Source: Undibacterium piscinae (lineage in GTDB: Bacteria; Pseudomonadota; Gammaproteobacteria; Burkholderiales; Burkholderiaceae_D). Taken from it: DNA of 64,000 nucleotides. The notes beneath the pieces are model-generated. The model ran no database searches, was not told where the DNA came from, and saw nothing but the letters and a program-made list of their open reading frames with translations. The translations under genes and the position numbers were made by a program. The stretch is from the NCBI GenBank assembly GCA_003970805.2, contig CP051152.1:2480001-2544000 (forward strand), given 5' to 3'. Shown here piece by piece: positions 35,612 to 43,712 of the stretch (within the stretch, counting starts at the first letter, position 1; each line of letters opens with the position of its first letter).

Positions 35612-36517
35612 ATGATAGAACCGAAAGATATAGACCTGAACCTGCTGGTGGTGTTTCAGGAAGTGTTTCAGGAACGGCAGATTTCTGCGGTGGCAAAGAA
35701 ACTAGGCTTGTCGCAACCGGCGGTCAGCAATGCGCTGGCGCGTCTGCGCAAGAGTTTTGATGATGAACTGTTTGTGCGCACTGCGGCCGGCATGCAACCG
35801 ACGCCACTGGCACAGCAACTGGCCGATCCTATCGCTAGCGCGCTGGCCAGCATTAGCCAGGCACTCAATCAGCATGATGCGTTTGACGCGGCCACCAGCA
35901 AACGCCATTTCACGATCGCCATGACCGATGTCGGCGAACTGTACTTCATGCCCAAACTGGTACAACTATGCCGGGAGTTTGCGCCACAACTACAACTGTC
36001 TACGCAGCGCGCCAACAGCATCGATCTGAAGACCGAAATGGAAACCGGCAGGATAGACCTGGCGATAGGCGCCTTCGACAGCATGTCGGAAGCGCTGTAC
36101 CAGCGCCGCCTGTTCAAGCAAAACTATGTCTGCCTGATGCGCCGCGGCCATCCGCTGGCGGCAGCGGCGCTCTCCGCCAAGGACTTTCTGGCGGCGCAAC
36201 ACCTGATCGTTGCCTCGGCGGAAAGTCCTTACGATAAAATTAATCAACTCCTGGAAAAAGCCGGCATCACAGCCGCATCACACTTTACCGTGCCGCATTT
36301 TGTGGCAGTGCCGTATATCGTCAGCAGCAGTGATTTACTCGTCACCGTGCCTGAAAAACTGGCGGAAAGCGCCGCCCTGCCGTTTAACCTGCAGTACGTA
36401 AAGCCCCCGCTGCGCTTGCCATCGCTGCAAACCAATGTGTTCTGGCACCGCCGCTTTAATCAGGATCAAGGCAATCAATGGTTGCGGAATTTTATTGCAG
36501 AGCATTTTGCGCAATAG
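35612..36517 (+). CDS. LysR-family regulator divergent from hmgA-fahA
   Basis: 301 residues. HTH at about 9-67 (LNLLVVFQEVFQERQISAVA, KKLGLSQPAVSNALARLRKS, DDELFVRTAAGMQPTPLAQQ) and a type 2 periplasmic-binding-like effector domain (KRHFTIAMTDVGELYFMPKL; GRIDLAIGAFDSM). It is divergent from hmgA with a 117-base gap, so it probably controls the homogentisate genes. The next gene downstream, an FMN-dependent dehydrogenase at 36652, could also belong to its regulon. Confidence 0.85.
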   Translation: MIEPKDIDLNLLVVFQEVFQERQISAVAKKLGLSQPAVSNALARLRKSFDDELFVRTAAGMQPTPLAQQLADPIASALASISQALNQHDAFDAATSKRHFTIAMTDVGELYFMPKLVQLCREFAPQLQLSTQRANSIDLKTEMETGRIDLAIGAFDSMSEALYQRRLFKQNYVCLMRRGHPLAAAALSAKDFLAAQHLIVASAESPYDKINQLLEKAGITAASHFTVPHFVAVPYIVSSSDLLVTVPEKLAESAALPFNLQYVKPPLRLPSLQTNVFWHRRFNQDQGNQWLRNFIAEHFAQ

Positions 36518-36651
36518 CCCGGCGTCGCCTGAGCGGGGTGTAAAAACCACGTTGAAAAAACTTCACCTTAAGTCTGAAACGTTTTCCCCCATCGTATTTT
36601 GCTTTTGCTCTACACTTCAAACATCAAAATTCACTCTCTGGAGTAGTCGCC

Positions 36652-37789
36652 ATGCCCGTCATTACCTGTGTAGAAGATCTGCGCTTGCTTGCAAAAAAAA
36701 CGCGTACCTAAGGCTTTTTACGATTACGCAGACAGCGGCTCCTACACCGAGAGCACCTACCGTGCCAATACCGATGATCTTGCCGCTTTAAAGTTACGCC
36801 AAAGGGTAGCCATCAATGTCGATCAGCGCACTACCCGCACTACCATGGTGGGACAGGATGTGACGATGCCGGTAGCGATCGCCCCTACCGGGCTGACCGG
36901 TATGCAATGGGCCAATGGCGAGATGCTGGGCGCGATCGCGGCAGAGAAATTTGGTGTGCCGTTTACGCTCTCGACCATGAGTATCTGCTCGATTGAAGAC
37001 GTGGCCAGCGTCACTACCAAGCCATTCTGGTTTCAGTTGTACGTGATGCGTGACCGCGGCTTTGTCCGTGAATTGATACAACGCGCCAAGGCAGCGAAAT
37101 GCTCGGCATTGATGCTGACACTGGATTTGCAAATTTTAGGGCAACGTCATAAAGACATGAAAAACGGCATGTCGGTACCGCCGAAATTCACGCTTGCCAA
37201 TATGATCGATCTGGCCTGCAAACCAGGCTGGGCCTTACGCGCACTGGCGGGACGTAAAACCTTCGGCAATCTGGCCGGCCATATTAAAGGCGGCGCCAGT
37301 GGCATCGTCACGCTCAGCGAGTGGACTGCCAGCCAGTTTGACCCTACCTTGTCATGGGACGATGTCGCCTGGATCAAGCAGGAATGGGGCGGCAAGTTGA
37401 TTTTAAAGGGCATCCTAGATGTCGAAGACGCCAGGCTGGCGGTAGCCGCTGGTGCTGACGCCATCGTGGTGAGTAACCATGGCGGCCGCCAGCTCGATGG
37501 TGCCATGTCCTCGATTCAGGCCTTGCCGGCGATCGTCGATGCGGTTGGCCATCAGACCGAAGTCTGGTTCGACGGTGGCATACGCACCGGCCAGGATATC
37601 CTCAAGGCGACCGCCTTGGGTGCCAAAGGTAGCCTGGTGGGCCGCGCCTTTCTGTATGGACTAGGGGCGATGGGTGAAGCGGGTGTAACCAAGATGCTGG
37701 ACATTTTGCACAAGGAACTCGACGTCAGCATGGCCTTGACCGGCACCAAAGACATACGTGAAGTCAATTTATCCAACTTAGTGCGGTAA
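36652..37789 (+). pseudogene. lldD: FMN-dependent alpha-hydroxyacid dehydrogenase (LldD-like), one frameshift
   Basis: About 378 residues after correction. The start MPVITCVEDLRLLAKK (ATG at 36652 preceded by GGAG) is followed by a run of eight A at 36693-36700; removing one gives KRVPKAFYDYADSGSYTEST. The rest is intact: PVAIAPTGLTGMQWANGE, LSTMSICSIEDVA, FWFQLYVMRDRGF, LILKGILDVEDA, the catalytic His/Arg in VVSNHGGRQLDG and the FMN phosphate loop VWFDGGIRTGQDILKA. Family members oxidise L-lactate, glycolate or mandelate; the substrate is not decided. The in-frame TTG at 36689 only gives an N-terminally shortened product. Confidence 0.8.
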
Positions 37790-37810
37790 TGGTGAAGTAA
37801 CTTTGCTTTG

Positions 37811-37894
37811 TCGCTTAGCGCTCCCTCTAAGCGACATCAAATTCCGTTTTTCCCATTGCAGAAGGGCCATTGCATCGATCAATGGCCCTTCTGC
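37811..37894. terminator. Two hairpins between convergent lldD and hsp20
   Basis: First: TCGCTTAG / CTAAGCGA (37811-37834). Second: GCAGAAGGGCCATTG / CAATGGCCCTTCTGC, 15 bp perfect with a 7-base loop (37858-37894). The second has only weak T runs on either side, so it may act as a bidirectional terminator or stability element. Confidence 0.6.
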
Positions 37895-37919
37895 TATTCC
37901 GGCACACTCACGCTACAAA

Positions 37920-38408
37920 TTATGCGGCCTGCGGCTCTTGGCGAGGGTCTGGTTGAGATGCTGACTGAGTCTGCACCAATTGCAGGTTATCGCCATCAAT
38001 CATGATCTTGCGTGGCTTGTGGGTCTCGGGGATTTCACGTATCAACTCAATATTGAGTAAGCCGTTTTCCATTTTTGCGCCTATGACCTTAACGTGATCG
38101 GCCAGACGGAAGCTGTGCTCGAAATCTCGGGCAGCGATACCGCGATGCAGGAAAGTGCCTTGAGCATCCGCTTTCTGCCTGCGTCCGACGATCTTCAGCA
38201 CATCACGCTCACTCTCAATTTCCAGCTCAGAACGGTCAAAACCGGCCAGCGCCATGGTGATGCGATACTTATCTTCAGCGATCAATTCGATATTGTAAGG
38301 CGGGTAGCTAGGGGCCGCTTCGGCACGCTGCGCTTCGTTAAACAAATGTGCCAGGCGATCAAAGCCGATAGCGGAACGGTACAGTGGGGCGAAGTCAAAA
38401 TTACGCAT
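37920..38408 (-). CDS. Small heat-shock protein Hsp20 (IbpA-like)
   Basis: 162 residues. N-terminus MRNFDFAPLYRSAIGFDRLA, alpha-crystallin core with YNIELIAEDKYRITMALAGF, LEIESERDVLKIVGRR and the motif GLLNIELIREIPE, and a C-terminal extension. It is close to IbpA/IbpB and acts as an ATP-independent holdase. AAGGATATTATC precedes the ATG. A sigma-32-type promoter lies about 100 bases upstream and the leader can fold over the ribosome site. Confidence 0.9.
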   Translation of the reverse strand: MRNFDFAPLYRSAIGFDRLAHLFNEAQRAEAAPSYPPYNIELIAEDKYRITMALAGFDRSELEIESERDVLKIVGRRQKADAQGTFLHRGIAARDFEHSFRLADHVKVIGAKMENGLLNIELIREIPETHKPRKIMIDGDNLQLVQTQSASQPDPRQEPQAA

Positions 38409-38416
38409 GATAATAT

Positions 38417-38450
38417 CCTTTTAAATTGAAGCGATATGGAGTTTAAAAAG
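38417..38450 (-). promoter_or_regulatory. Candidate RNA thermometer over the hsp20 ribosome site
   Basis: In the transcript CUUUUUAAA (38450-38442) can pair with UUUAAAAGG (38425-38417) over 9 positions, one a G-U, with a 16-base loop. The 3' arm covers the AAGG of the ribosome site, 7 bases before AUG. The stem is almost all A-U, so it would melt easily. Structure predicted by eye only. Confidence 0.45.
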
Positions 38451-38510
38451 TATCTGGCAACATGCCCGATACCCGATTCGCAGACCTCATTTGAGCATCT
38501 GCTACTACCA

Positions 38511-38538
38511 ATATGGGATGCAAGGCAGGGCTTTCAAG
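38511..38538 (-). promoter_or_regulatory. Sigma-32 heat-shock promoter of hsp20
   Basis: On the minus strand CTTGAAA (38538-38532), 13 bases, then TCCCATAT (38518-38511), against the consensus CTTGAAA-N11-16-CCCCATNT. The start site would be near 38504. The -35 region is part of a 16-base palindrome, TTTCAAGATCTTGAAA (38532-38547), and a weaker match (CTTGAAA-N13-TCCCTATA) points the other way toward tdk. Confidence 0.7.
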
Positions 38539-38672
38539 ATCTTGAAATTTCCGGAAATCATCCCTATATCATTGTGTTTTGGCGGGATTTAGCCGTATTT
38601 AGTCGAAACATTCCGGATAGGGCGGAGAGCGGCCAATATCCGGTGAACCGATATTTTCAGCATAGGAATGAC

Positions 38673-39224
38673 ATGGCAAAACTGTATTTCAGATATTCGG
38701 CGATGAATGCCGGCAAATCCACTGCGATGCTGCAGGTGGCGCACAACTATGAAGAGCAGGGACAAAAAGTGCGCTTGTTTACCGCCGCTATCGATAACCG
38801 CTATGGCAATGGCAAAGTCACCTCACGCCTCGGGCCGCAACGCGCAGCCGAGGTATTTGATGCCGATTATGATTTCTTAAAAAAGACTGAACGCGTCAAT
38901 TGCGTACTCCTCGATGAAGCGCAATTTCTAAGCGCATCCCAGGTAAAGCAATTGCATCAACTGGCCCAAGTGCATGGCATACCAGTGATTTGCTACGGAT
39001 TGCGTAGCGATTTTATGGGTGAGCCGTTTCCCGGCTCAGCCTATTTGCTGGCACTGGCCGATGATATTGAAGAGCTCAAGAACATCTGTGCCTGCGGCAA
39101 AAAAGCCACCATGAATATCCGCATGGATGCGCACGGCAAACGCGTCACTGCTGGCGCACAAGTCGACATCGGCGGCAATGAACGTTACCAGCATGTGTGC
39201 GGCCGCTGTTTTTATTCGACCTGA
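38673..39224 (+). CDS. tdk: Thymidine kinase
   Basis: 183 residues from MAKLYFRYSAMNAGKSTAML, with AGGA just upstream; the frame opens further 5' at 38436 but that extension is not family-like. P-loop SAMNAGKST, Asp/Glu motif CVLLDEAQFLS, YGLRSDFMGEPFPGS lid and the zinc cysteines CACGKKA and CGRCF. It phosphorylates thymidine in DNA precursor salvage. It is divergent from hsp20. Confidence 0.9.
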   Translation: MAKLYFRYSAMNAGKSTAMLQVAHNYEEQGQKVRLFTAAIDNRYGNGKVTSRLGPQRAAEVFDADYDFLKKTERVNCVLLDEAQFLSASQVKQLHQLAQVHGIPVICYGLRSDFMGEPFPGSAYLLALADDIEELKNICACGKKATMNIRMDAHGKRVTAGAQVDIGGNERYQHVCGRCFYST

Positions 39225-39347
39225 AGTGCAAAAAAATTATTTCAATTATTTTGAAAATAGCTGTCAACAGGATTTCAATTGCCCGCGTTATGGCAGTACG
39301 CAGAAATTATCTGCGACATTGAAACTCACCACAGAACAGGACTACAC

Positions 39348-39677
39348 ATGAACAAGCTGATCGCCACTCTCGTTGCTGCTACCTTCGCTATGGGTACAGC
39401 GTTCGCCCAAACTTCTGCCGCACCAGCCGCTAAATCTGCGGAGAAGCCAGCAGCAAGTGCCGCCGCCAGCGCTAGCGCAGTTGCACCGGCAGCAGCCACT
39501 ACCGCAGCAGCTCCGGCAGATGCCAAAGGCGCGCCACCAGCATCAGCGAAACAGAGCAAGCATGCAGCTAAACCGGCTCCGGCCAAAAAAGCTGCGGTAA
39601 CAGAAGAGGCGAAAGCGGCAACACCAGCAGCGCCTGCAGCAGCGCCAGCGGCAGCATCAAAAACAGCGGCCAAGTAA
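39348..39677 (+). CDS. Ala/Pro/Lys-rich secreted protein
   Basis: 109 residues. Signal peptide MNKLIATLVAATFAMGTAFA, then a low-complexity tail of alanine (over half), proline and lysine (SAAPAAKSAEKPAASAA, KPAPAKKAAVTEEAKAA). Such tails resemble periplasmic or histone H1-like basic proteins but no function follows. The frame opens at 39279; the signal peptide fixes the start at 39348. A good terminator follows. Confidence 0.7.
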   Translation: MNKLIATLVAATFAMGTAFAQTSAAPAAKSAEKPAASAAASASAVAPAAATTAAAPADAKGAPPASAKQSKHAAKPAPAKKAAVTEEAKAATPAAPAAAPAAASKTAAK

Positions 39678-39728
39678 GCACGCTGGCAGTCAGGAAATTC
39701 GCGTAGAGCTTATTTCCGACATCCATCA

Positions 39729-39755
39729 AAAACGACGCCGAGTGCGTCGTTTTTG
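39729..39755 (+). terminator. Rho-independent terminator
   Basis: AAAAACGACGC / GCGTCGTTTTT, 11 bp perfect, loop CGAGT, then a T-rich run. Confidence 0.9.
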
Positions 39756-39899
39756 TTTTAGGCCGGCCAACTGACAATTCAAGCATGCCTTATTGCAGTT
39801 CATCGCAAATAGCATTCTTCTTTCGCCTATCGGCTTCATAATACCGTCTCCTTCATTGCAGTCATCCACTGCAATCCAGCTTCCATCAGGAGACCCCGT

Positions 39900-40532
39900 A
39901 TGCCGAAATTTACCCACACAGTACTTTGCGCCACCTTATTGATGGCAAGCCTAGGCGCTCACGCCGATGAGCAAAGCCGCAATTTGCCGGGCTTTAAAAC
40001 CATCAAAAGCAGAAGCGCGATGACACTGCTGGTCGAGGTGGGAAAACCCCAGTCCGTGCTGATTAAAGGTGACGAAAAATTTATCTCCGGCGTCATCACA
40101 GAAGTGGTGGGAGATGAGCTGGTGATTACCACGCGCGAAAAAAATTCTATCAAAATCTCTGACAATGCTCAGGTAATCATTACGGTTCCGGAACTCTCGC
40201 GTTTCAAGATGGAAGGCGCCGGCAGCAGCACCCTCAACAATATTAACGGAAGCAGACTCGATATTGCTTACGAAGGTGCGGGCATGTTGAAAGCCAACGG
40301 AAAAGTAAAATTCCTTTACCTTAAGGCACAGGGCGTGGGCCTGGTCGATACCAAAAACTTGATCGCCGAACAAGCCGATGTCAGCCTCGAAGGAGTCGGC
40401 GCCGTGAAGGTCTATGCCAGCGACAGGCTCAAGGCCTCGGTGCAGGGAATAGGCTCACTACACTATTACGGCAATCCGCGTTCCGTAAGTAAATCCGTTG
40501 AGGGAATCGGCAGTGTCGGTGCCGGCGACTAA
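39900..40532 (+). CDS. GIN-domain (DUF2807) exported protein
   Basis: 210 residues. Signal peptide ending LGAHA. The body is a right-handed beta-helix-like GIN/head domain with repeating motifs: SRSAMTLLVEVGKPQSVLIK, SRFKMEGAGSSTLNNI, LDIAYEGAGMLKANGKV, LKAQGVGLVDTKNL, VSLEGVGAVKVYAS, SVQGIGSLHYYGNP, SVEGIGSVGAGD. AGGAG precedes the ATG. Putative autotransporter-adhesin-like exported protein; actual role unknown. Confidence 0.85.
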   Translation: MPKFTHTVLCATLLMASLGAHADEQSRNLPGFKTIKSRSAMTLLVEVGKPQSVLIKGDEKFISGVITEVVGDELVITTREKNSIKISDNAQVIITVPELSRFKMEGAGSSTLNNINGSRLDIAYEGAGMLKANGKVKFLYLKAQGVGLVDTKNLIAEQADVSLEGVGAVKVYASDRLKASVQGIGSLHYYGNPRSVSKSVEGIGSVGAGD

Positions 40533-40594
40533 GTCACGCGAAGCCACACGTAGACAACACATAGACAACACGTAAGCGCGAACAAGTGACATTC

Positions 40595-40684
40595 ATGGTG
40601 CGCGGCCAGATTCAAAGTTTCGCGGTAAAAACCAGCGCAACAACTGCGGCGGAACCTGCAAAAACAGCGGCTCCAGCGAAATAA
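40595..40684 (+). other. Short Ala/Lys-rich open frame, possible relic
   Basis: ATG at 40595 gives 29 residues ending TSATTAAEPAKTAAPAK-stop, similar in style to the tail of the protein at 39348. No ribosome site is visible. A terminator follows at 40728. It may be the remnant 3' end of a paralogue. The rest of 40533-40905 shows nothing else. Confidence 0.3.
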
Positions 40685-40727
40685 ATTTGTCAGTAATTGG
40701 CACCTTGCCTGAGCCAACAGGCAAGCA

Positions 40728-40763
40728 AAAAATCCGGTCTCATCTGAGCCGGATTTTTGTTTT
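40728..40763 (+). terminator. Rho-independent terminator
   Basis: AAAAATCCGG / CCGGATTTTT with an inner CTCA/TGAG extension, followed by GTTTTT. It stands 44 bases after the relic frame. Confidence 0.85.
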
Positions 40764-40905
40764 TGCAGGGTGCTGATACGCTTGATGGATCCGGTAATTT
40801 GCAGTTGATCGCACAGAAATGCATCATCACGGATAGCCTTCAGTGCGGGCATCGTCAAATTCGATTACGATAGACGCCTAAATCATCATCAGCACCGAGA
40901 ATTTC

Positions 40906-41427
40906 ATGTCCGCCAACACCACTCCCCACGCCGAATTGTCCGAAGATTTTCCTGAAGACGCTCACGACCAAGTCATCCAGGAACCGCGCTTGTGGAGCGA
41001 GAAAGGCTGGACCGCCCGCGTGATCAAGAATGAAGACGACGAAGGCTGGGCAGTGGCGATGATTAAGGATGGAGAGCCGGAACCTGCACTGGTCGGCCCC
41101 TGGACCATGGGACGCGATAAAAAAAATCCTAAACCACTCGATGGCACGGCCTTTCGCACGCTGGTCAAGACCGCATCGGAAGTCTTGCGCCGACATGAAC
41201 AGGCACTTCACGCCACCCTGCATAAGACGCTCTTCATCAATATGCCTGATGCTGATTTTCGCATCAAGCTAGACATCGTGCCGGATGAAGATAATCCTTA
41301 TGCGATGCTATCGGCCTACGACGCAGACAATACCGAACTGGCCCAGGTAAAGGTATCGGCCGGTTTTAAATTCAGCAAGACTAGCGCACTTGCCTGGATA
41401 GAAAACGAGTTCCGCAATCCCGAATAA
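40906..41427 (+). CDS. Conserved-looking hypothetical cytoplasmic protein
   Basis: 173 residues, acidic, no signal peptide. It has WSEKGWTARVIKNEDDEGWA, ALVGPWTMGRDKKNPKPLDG, FRTLVKTASEVLRRHEQALH and KVSAGFKFSKTSALAWIENE. The ordered hydrophobic pattern and codon use look genuinely coding. I do not recognise the family. It stands between a terminator and the EamA gene 53 bases on. Confidence 0.6.
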   Translation: MSANTTPHAELSEDFPEDAHDQVIQEPRLWSEKGWTARVIKNEDDEGWAVAMIKDGEPEPALVGPWTMGRDKKNPKPLDGTAFRTLVKTASEVLRRHEQALHATLHKTLFINMPDADFRIKLDIVPDEDNPYAMLSAYDADNTELAQVKVSAGFKFSKTSALAWIENEFRNPE

Positions 41428-41480
41428 ACCGCCAGGAAATTTTTGTCGTTTCTCCACCGGTACCATCAACCAAGATTTTT

Positions 41481-42452
41481 ATGACGCAAAAAATATCGCC
41501 CGGCACAGCCGCATTACTGACCATTGCACCGCTGATGTGGGCCGGCAATGCGATCGTCGGGCGCCTGGTGCATCAGATGGTGCCGCCGATTACCCTGAAT
41601 TTTTTCCGCTGGGCGATCGCGTTTTTAATACTTCTACCTTTTGGCTGGAAAATTTTCCGCCCTGCTAGTGGCTTATGGGGAAATCGAAAACGCTTTGCCT
41701 TACTCGGTTTATTGGGAATCGGGCTGTATAACGCGCTGCAATATATGGCCTTGCAAACCTCCAGTCCTATCAACGTTACGCTGGTAGCGGCGGGTATGCC
41801 GGTATGGATGCTGTTGGTCGGCAGCCTGTTTTTCGGTATGCAGATATCGCGCAAACAAATTGCCGGAGCCCTGTTGTCTATCGCCGGAGTATTGCTGGTA
41901 TTGAGTCGTGGCGACCTGTCCCAACTGCTGGCATTACATCTGGTAGCCGGCGATATTTTCATGATCTTCGCGACCATCGCCTGGTCGTTTTACAGCTGGT
42001 TACTAACCCAGCCCAAAGACCCACCGGCAATACGTAATGAATGGCCGGCATTTCTGCTGGCACAAATCGCGTTTGGCCTGCTGTGGTCCGGACTATTTGC
42101 GGCAAGCGAATGGACGCTAAGTACACCGGCGATAACCTGGAACTGGTCCTTGTTGGCGGCAATCATCTTCGTCGCCGTCGGCCCCGCCATCATCGCGTTT
42201 CGCTGCTGGGGTGCGGGCGTGCAACGTGCCGGGCCTAGCGTGGCAGGGTTTTTCAGTAACCTGACGCCCTTGTTTACGGCCTTGATGTCATCGGCGTTCC
42301 TGGGTGAGTTGCCGCACCTGTATCACGCTTTCCACAGAATATTACGCCAATGTCTTATATCTCGACCAGCGCGGGTTTTAGCGACCTCATCACCTCGGCG
42401 ACATCATCGTACTGCCGCGGGCATCGCATTGCTGCCTGCACTTATTACGTAG
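41481..42452 (+). CDS. EamA/DMT-family transporter, 3' end rearranged
   Basis: Residues 1 to about 285 are a normal ten-helix EamA protein: LLTIAPLMWAGNAIVGRLVH, FFRWAIAFLILLPFGWKIF, ALQYMALQTSSPINVTLVAA, and in the second half RAGPSVAGFFSNLTPLFTAL, MSSAFLGELPHLYHA. The last helix is missing: after YHA (about 42330) the frame reads into FHRILRQCLISRP..., which belongs to no EamA protein. Family members export metabolites or drugs. The loss coincides with the 5' loss of the next gene, so one deletion probably joined them. Confidence 0.75.
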   Translation: MTQKISPGTAALLTIAPLMWAGNAIVGRLVHQMVPPITLNFFRWAIAFLILLPFGWKIFRPASGLWGNRKRFALLGLLGIGLYNALQYMALQTSSPINVTLVAAGMPVWMLLVGSLFFGMQISRKQIAGALLSIAGVLLVLSRGDLSQLLALHLVAGDIFMIFATIAWSFYSWLLTQPKDPPAIRNEWPAFLLAQIAFGLLWSGLFAASEWTLSTPAITWNWSLLAAIIFVAVGPAIIAFRCWGAGVQRAGPSVAGFFSNLTPLFTALMSSAFLGELPHLYHAFHRILRQCLISRPARVLATSSPRRHHRTAAGIALLPALIT

Positions 42453-42927
42453 CCAGTATGGATCGGAGTTAGCCACCGATGTGGCACGCCGTTTAGTGTC
42501 TTATATCTGACCATGGCCGCACTTAGGCCAGGGTGGACCGCAGGCGCAGTACATAGCTCATCCTTTGCCTGTGCTGGCCAGCGATACGCGCTTATCCAAG
42601 GTGTTGGAGTGGATGCTGGCGCATCTGAGCGAGAGCCAAAGTCTGGATCAATTGGCGCAGCGCGCTTTAATGAGCCGCCGCAGTTTTACCCGCAACTTTC
42701 AAAAACTCACAGGCAGCACGGTCGGTGACTGGCTATTACACCAAAGACTGAATTTGGCACAGCGCCAGCTCGAAACCAGCCAGCACTCGATAGAACAAAT
42801 CGCTCACGACAGCGGCTTCGCTTCGGCGCTAGTATTCAGACGCCACTTTGCGCAACAGCTGCAAACATCCCCGTCCGCCTACAGGCGCGAATTTCAAGGT
42901 GCTAAGTTTAAACGCGGGTCAGCGTAA
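42385..42927 (+). pseudogene. GlxA/FtrA-type AraC regulator, 5'-truncated
   Basis: Remnants of the DJ-1/GATase-like domain appear around 42392-42505 (LLRSQYGSELATDVARRLV), then a frame change leads to PQAQYIAHPLPVLASDTRLS and an intact C-terminal AraC HTH (LDQLAQRALMSRRSFTRNFQ; IEQIAHDSGFASALVFRRHF). Most of the N-terminal domain is gone. The phrase TGTCTTATATCT occurs at both 42350 and 42497, which may mark a duplication at the junction. The part at 42565-42927 could still yield a bare DNA-binding domain. Confidence 0.65.
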
Positions 42928-43189
42928 TTGCCCGTTCCGGGCAGGCGCTGACACAAGCACCACAGCCTAAACAGGCCTCAGCTTGTACGATCTGGGCCTG
43001 CTGCCAACCGTGTAGAAAAGCTTTCACTTTCCCCTTCCAACTCAAGGCGTGCCGCGCATCCCTGGGCAGCACGCCCATGACAAACACCTGCGCCGGACAA
43101 ATCTCTACACACGGCCCTTTTCCTTCACAGGAATTGCGATCTATCAAGGGGCGCAAAAACCCAGTACTAGGTTGATCATGAGTGTCCAT
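42908..43189 (-). CDS. Two-cluster 4Fe-4S ferredoxin-type protein
   Basis: 93 residues. First cysteine set SCEGKGPCVEICP is Cx5Cx3CP, an unusual spacing; the second, ACLGCGACVSACPE, is the classic Cx2Cx2Cx3CP. A 40-residue insert (FVMGVLPRDARHALSWKGKV, FLHGWQQAQIV) separates them. It probably carries one or two [4Fe-4S] clusters as an electron carrier. It follows the darcynin gene by 2 bases, so the two form an operon, and overlaps the end of the AraC remnant. Confidence 0.75.
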   Translation of the reverse strand: MDTHDQPSTGFLRPLIDRNSCEGKGPCVEICPAQVFVMGVLPRDARHALSWKGKVKAFLHGWQQAQIVQAEACLGCGACVSACPERAITLTRV

Positions 43190-43191
43190 AT

Positions 43192-43581
43192 TCAGGCCAG
43201 CTCAGCAAGGTCTTGGGCGCGGCTGTGCTGATAATGACTGGCGTAGCCATCTTCCACGGTAGGCAAAATATGGAGTACTTGAAAGTAATGATCCCAAAAC
43301 TCAGTTTCACGTAAGGCCTCCACCAGCGCCTGATATTCTTCACGATTACTCAGTTGCCACATCATGACATCACTACACAAGGTGGCATAAGCCTCAGCAT
43401 CGAAGAAGCGCAGTTGCACCCCGGGGTACCGCGCCAGAATAGGTTTGATGATCGCATCGACAAAGGCAAAACGGCCACCCTCACCATGCGGCGCCAAGGC
43501 CAGCCAGTGGGGCGTGGCTTTCACCAGCCAGAAAATCGTCAGGGGCGTGACTGCTGCAGGTTTATTTTTTGCACTCGGCAT
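43192..43581 (-). CDS. Darcynin-like protein
   Basis: About 129 residues from MPSAKNKPAAVTPLTIFWLV. It has KATPHWLALAPHGEGGRFAF, AIIKPILARYPGVQLRFFDA, EAYATLCSDVMMWQL and WDHYFQVLHILPTVEDGYA, which I recall as the darcynin family; its biochemical role is unknown. It is followed by a ferredoxin-type gene and divergent from a TetR regulator (gap about 130 bases), a layout typical of a small inducible redox or detoxification unit. Confidence 0.65.
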   Translation of the reverse strand: MPSAKNKPAAVTPLTIFWLVKATPHWLALAPHGEGGRFAFVDAIIKPILARYPGVQLRFFDAEAYATLCSDVMMWQLSNREEYQALVEALRETEFWDHYFQVLHILPTVEDGYASHYQHSRAQDLAELA

Positions 43582-43712
43582 AATGCTCTCTCTATGAGGG
43601 TTAAAAGTAAGAGTATGATGCGAGCAATTGCTCATTTTTACTACTCGCTATAGCCTCTGCTTTTACTCACATTTAGCGCGTTTTTATTCCCGTTTTTATT
43701 TTGGATTTTTCC

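Noticed and set aside
38436..38672. 79-residue N-terminal extension of thymidine kinase
   Set aside because: Family proteins start at MAKLYFRYSAMNAGKST; a ribosome site precedes 38673, and the extension covers the hsp20 promoter.
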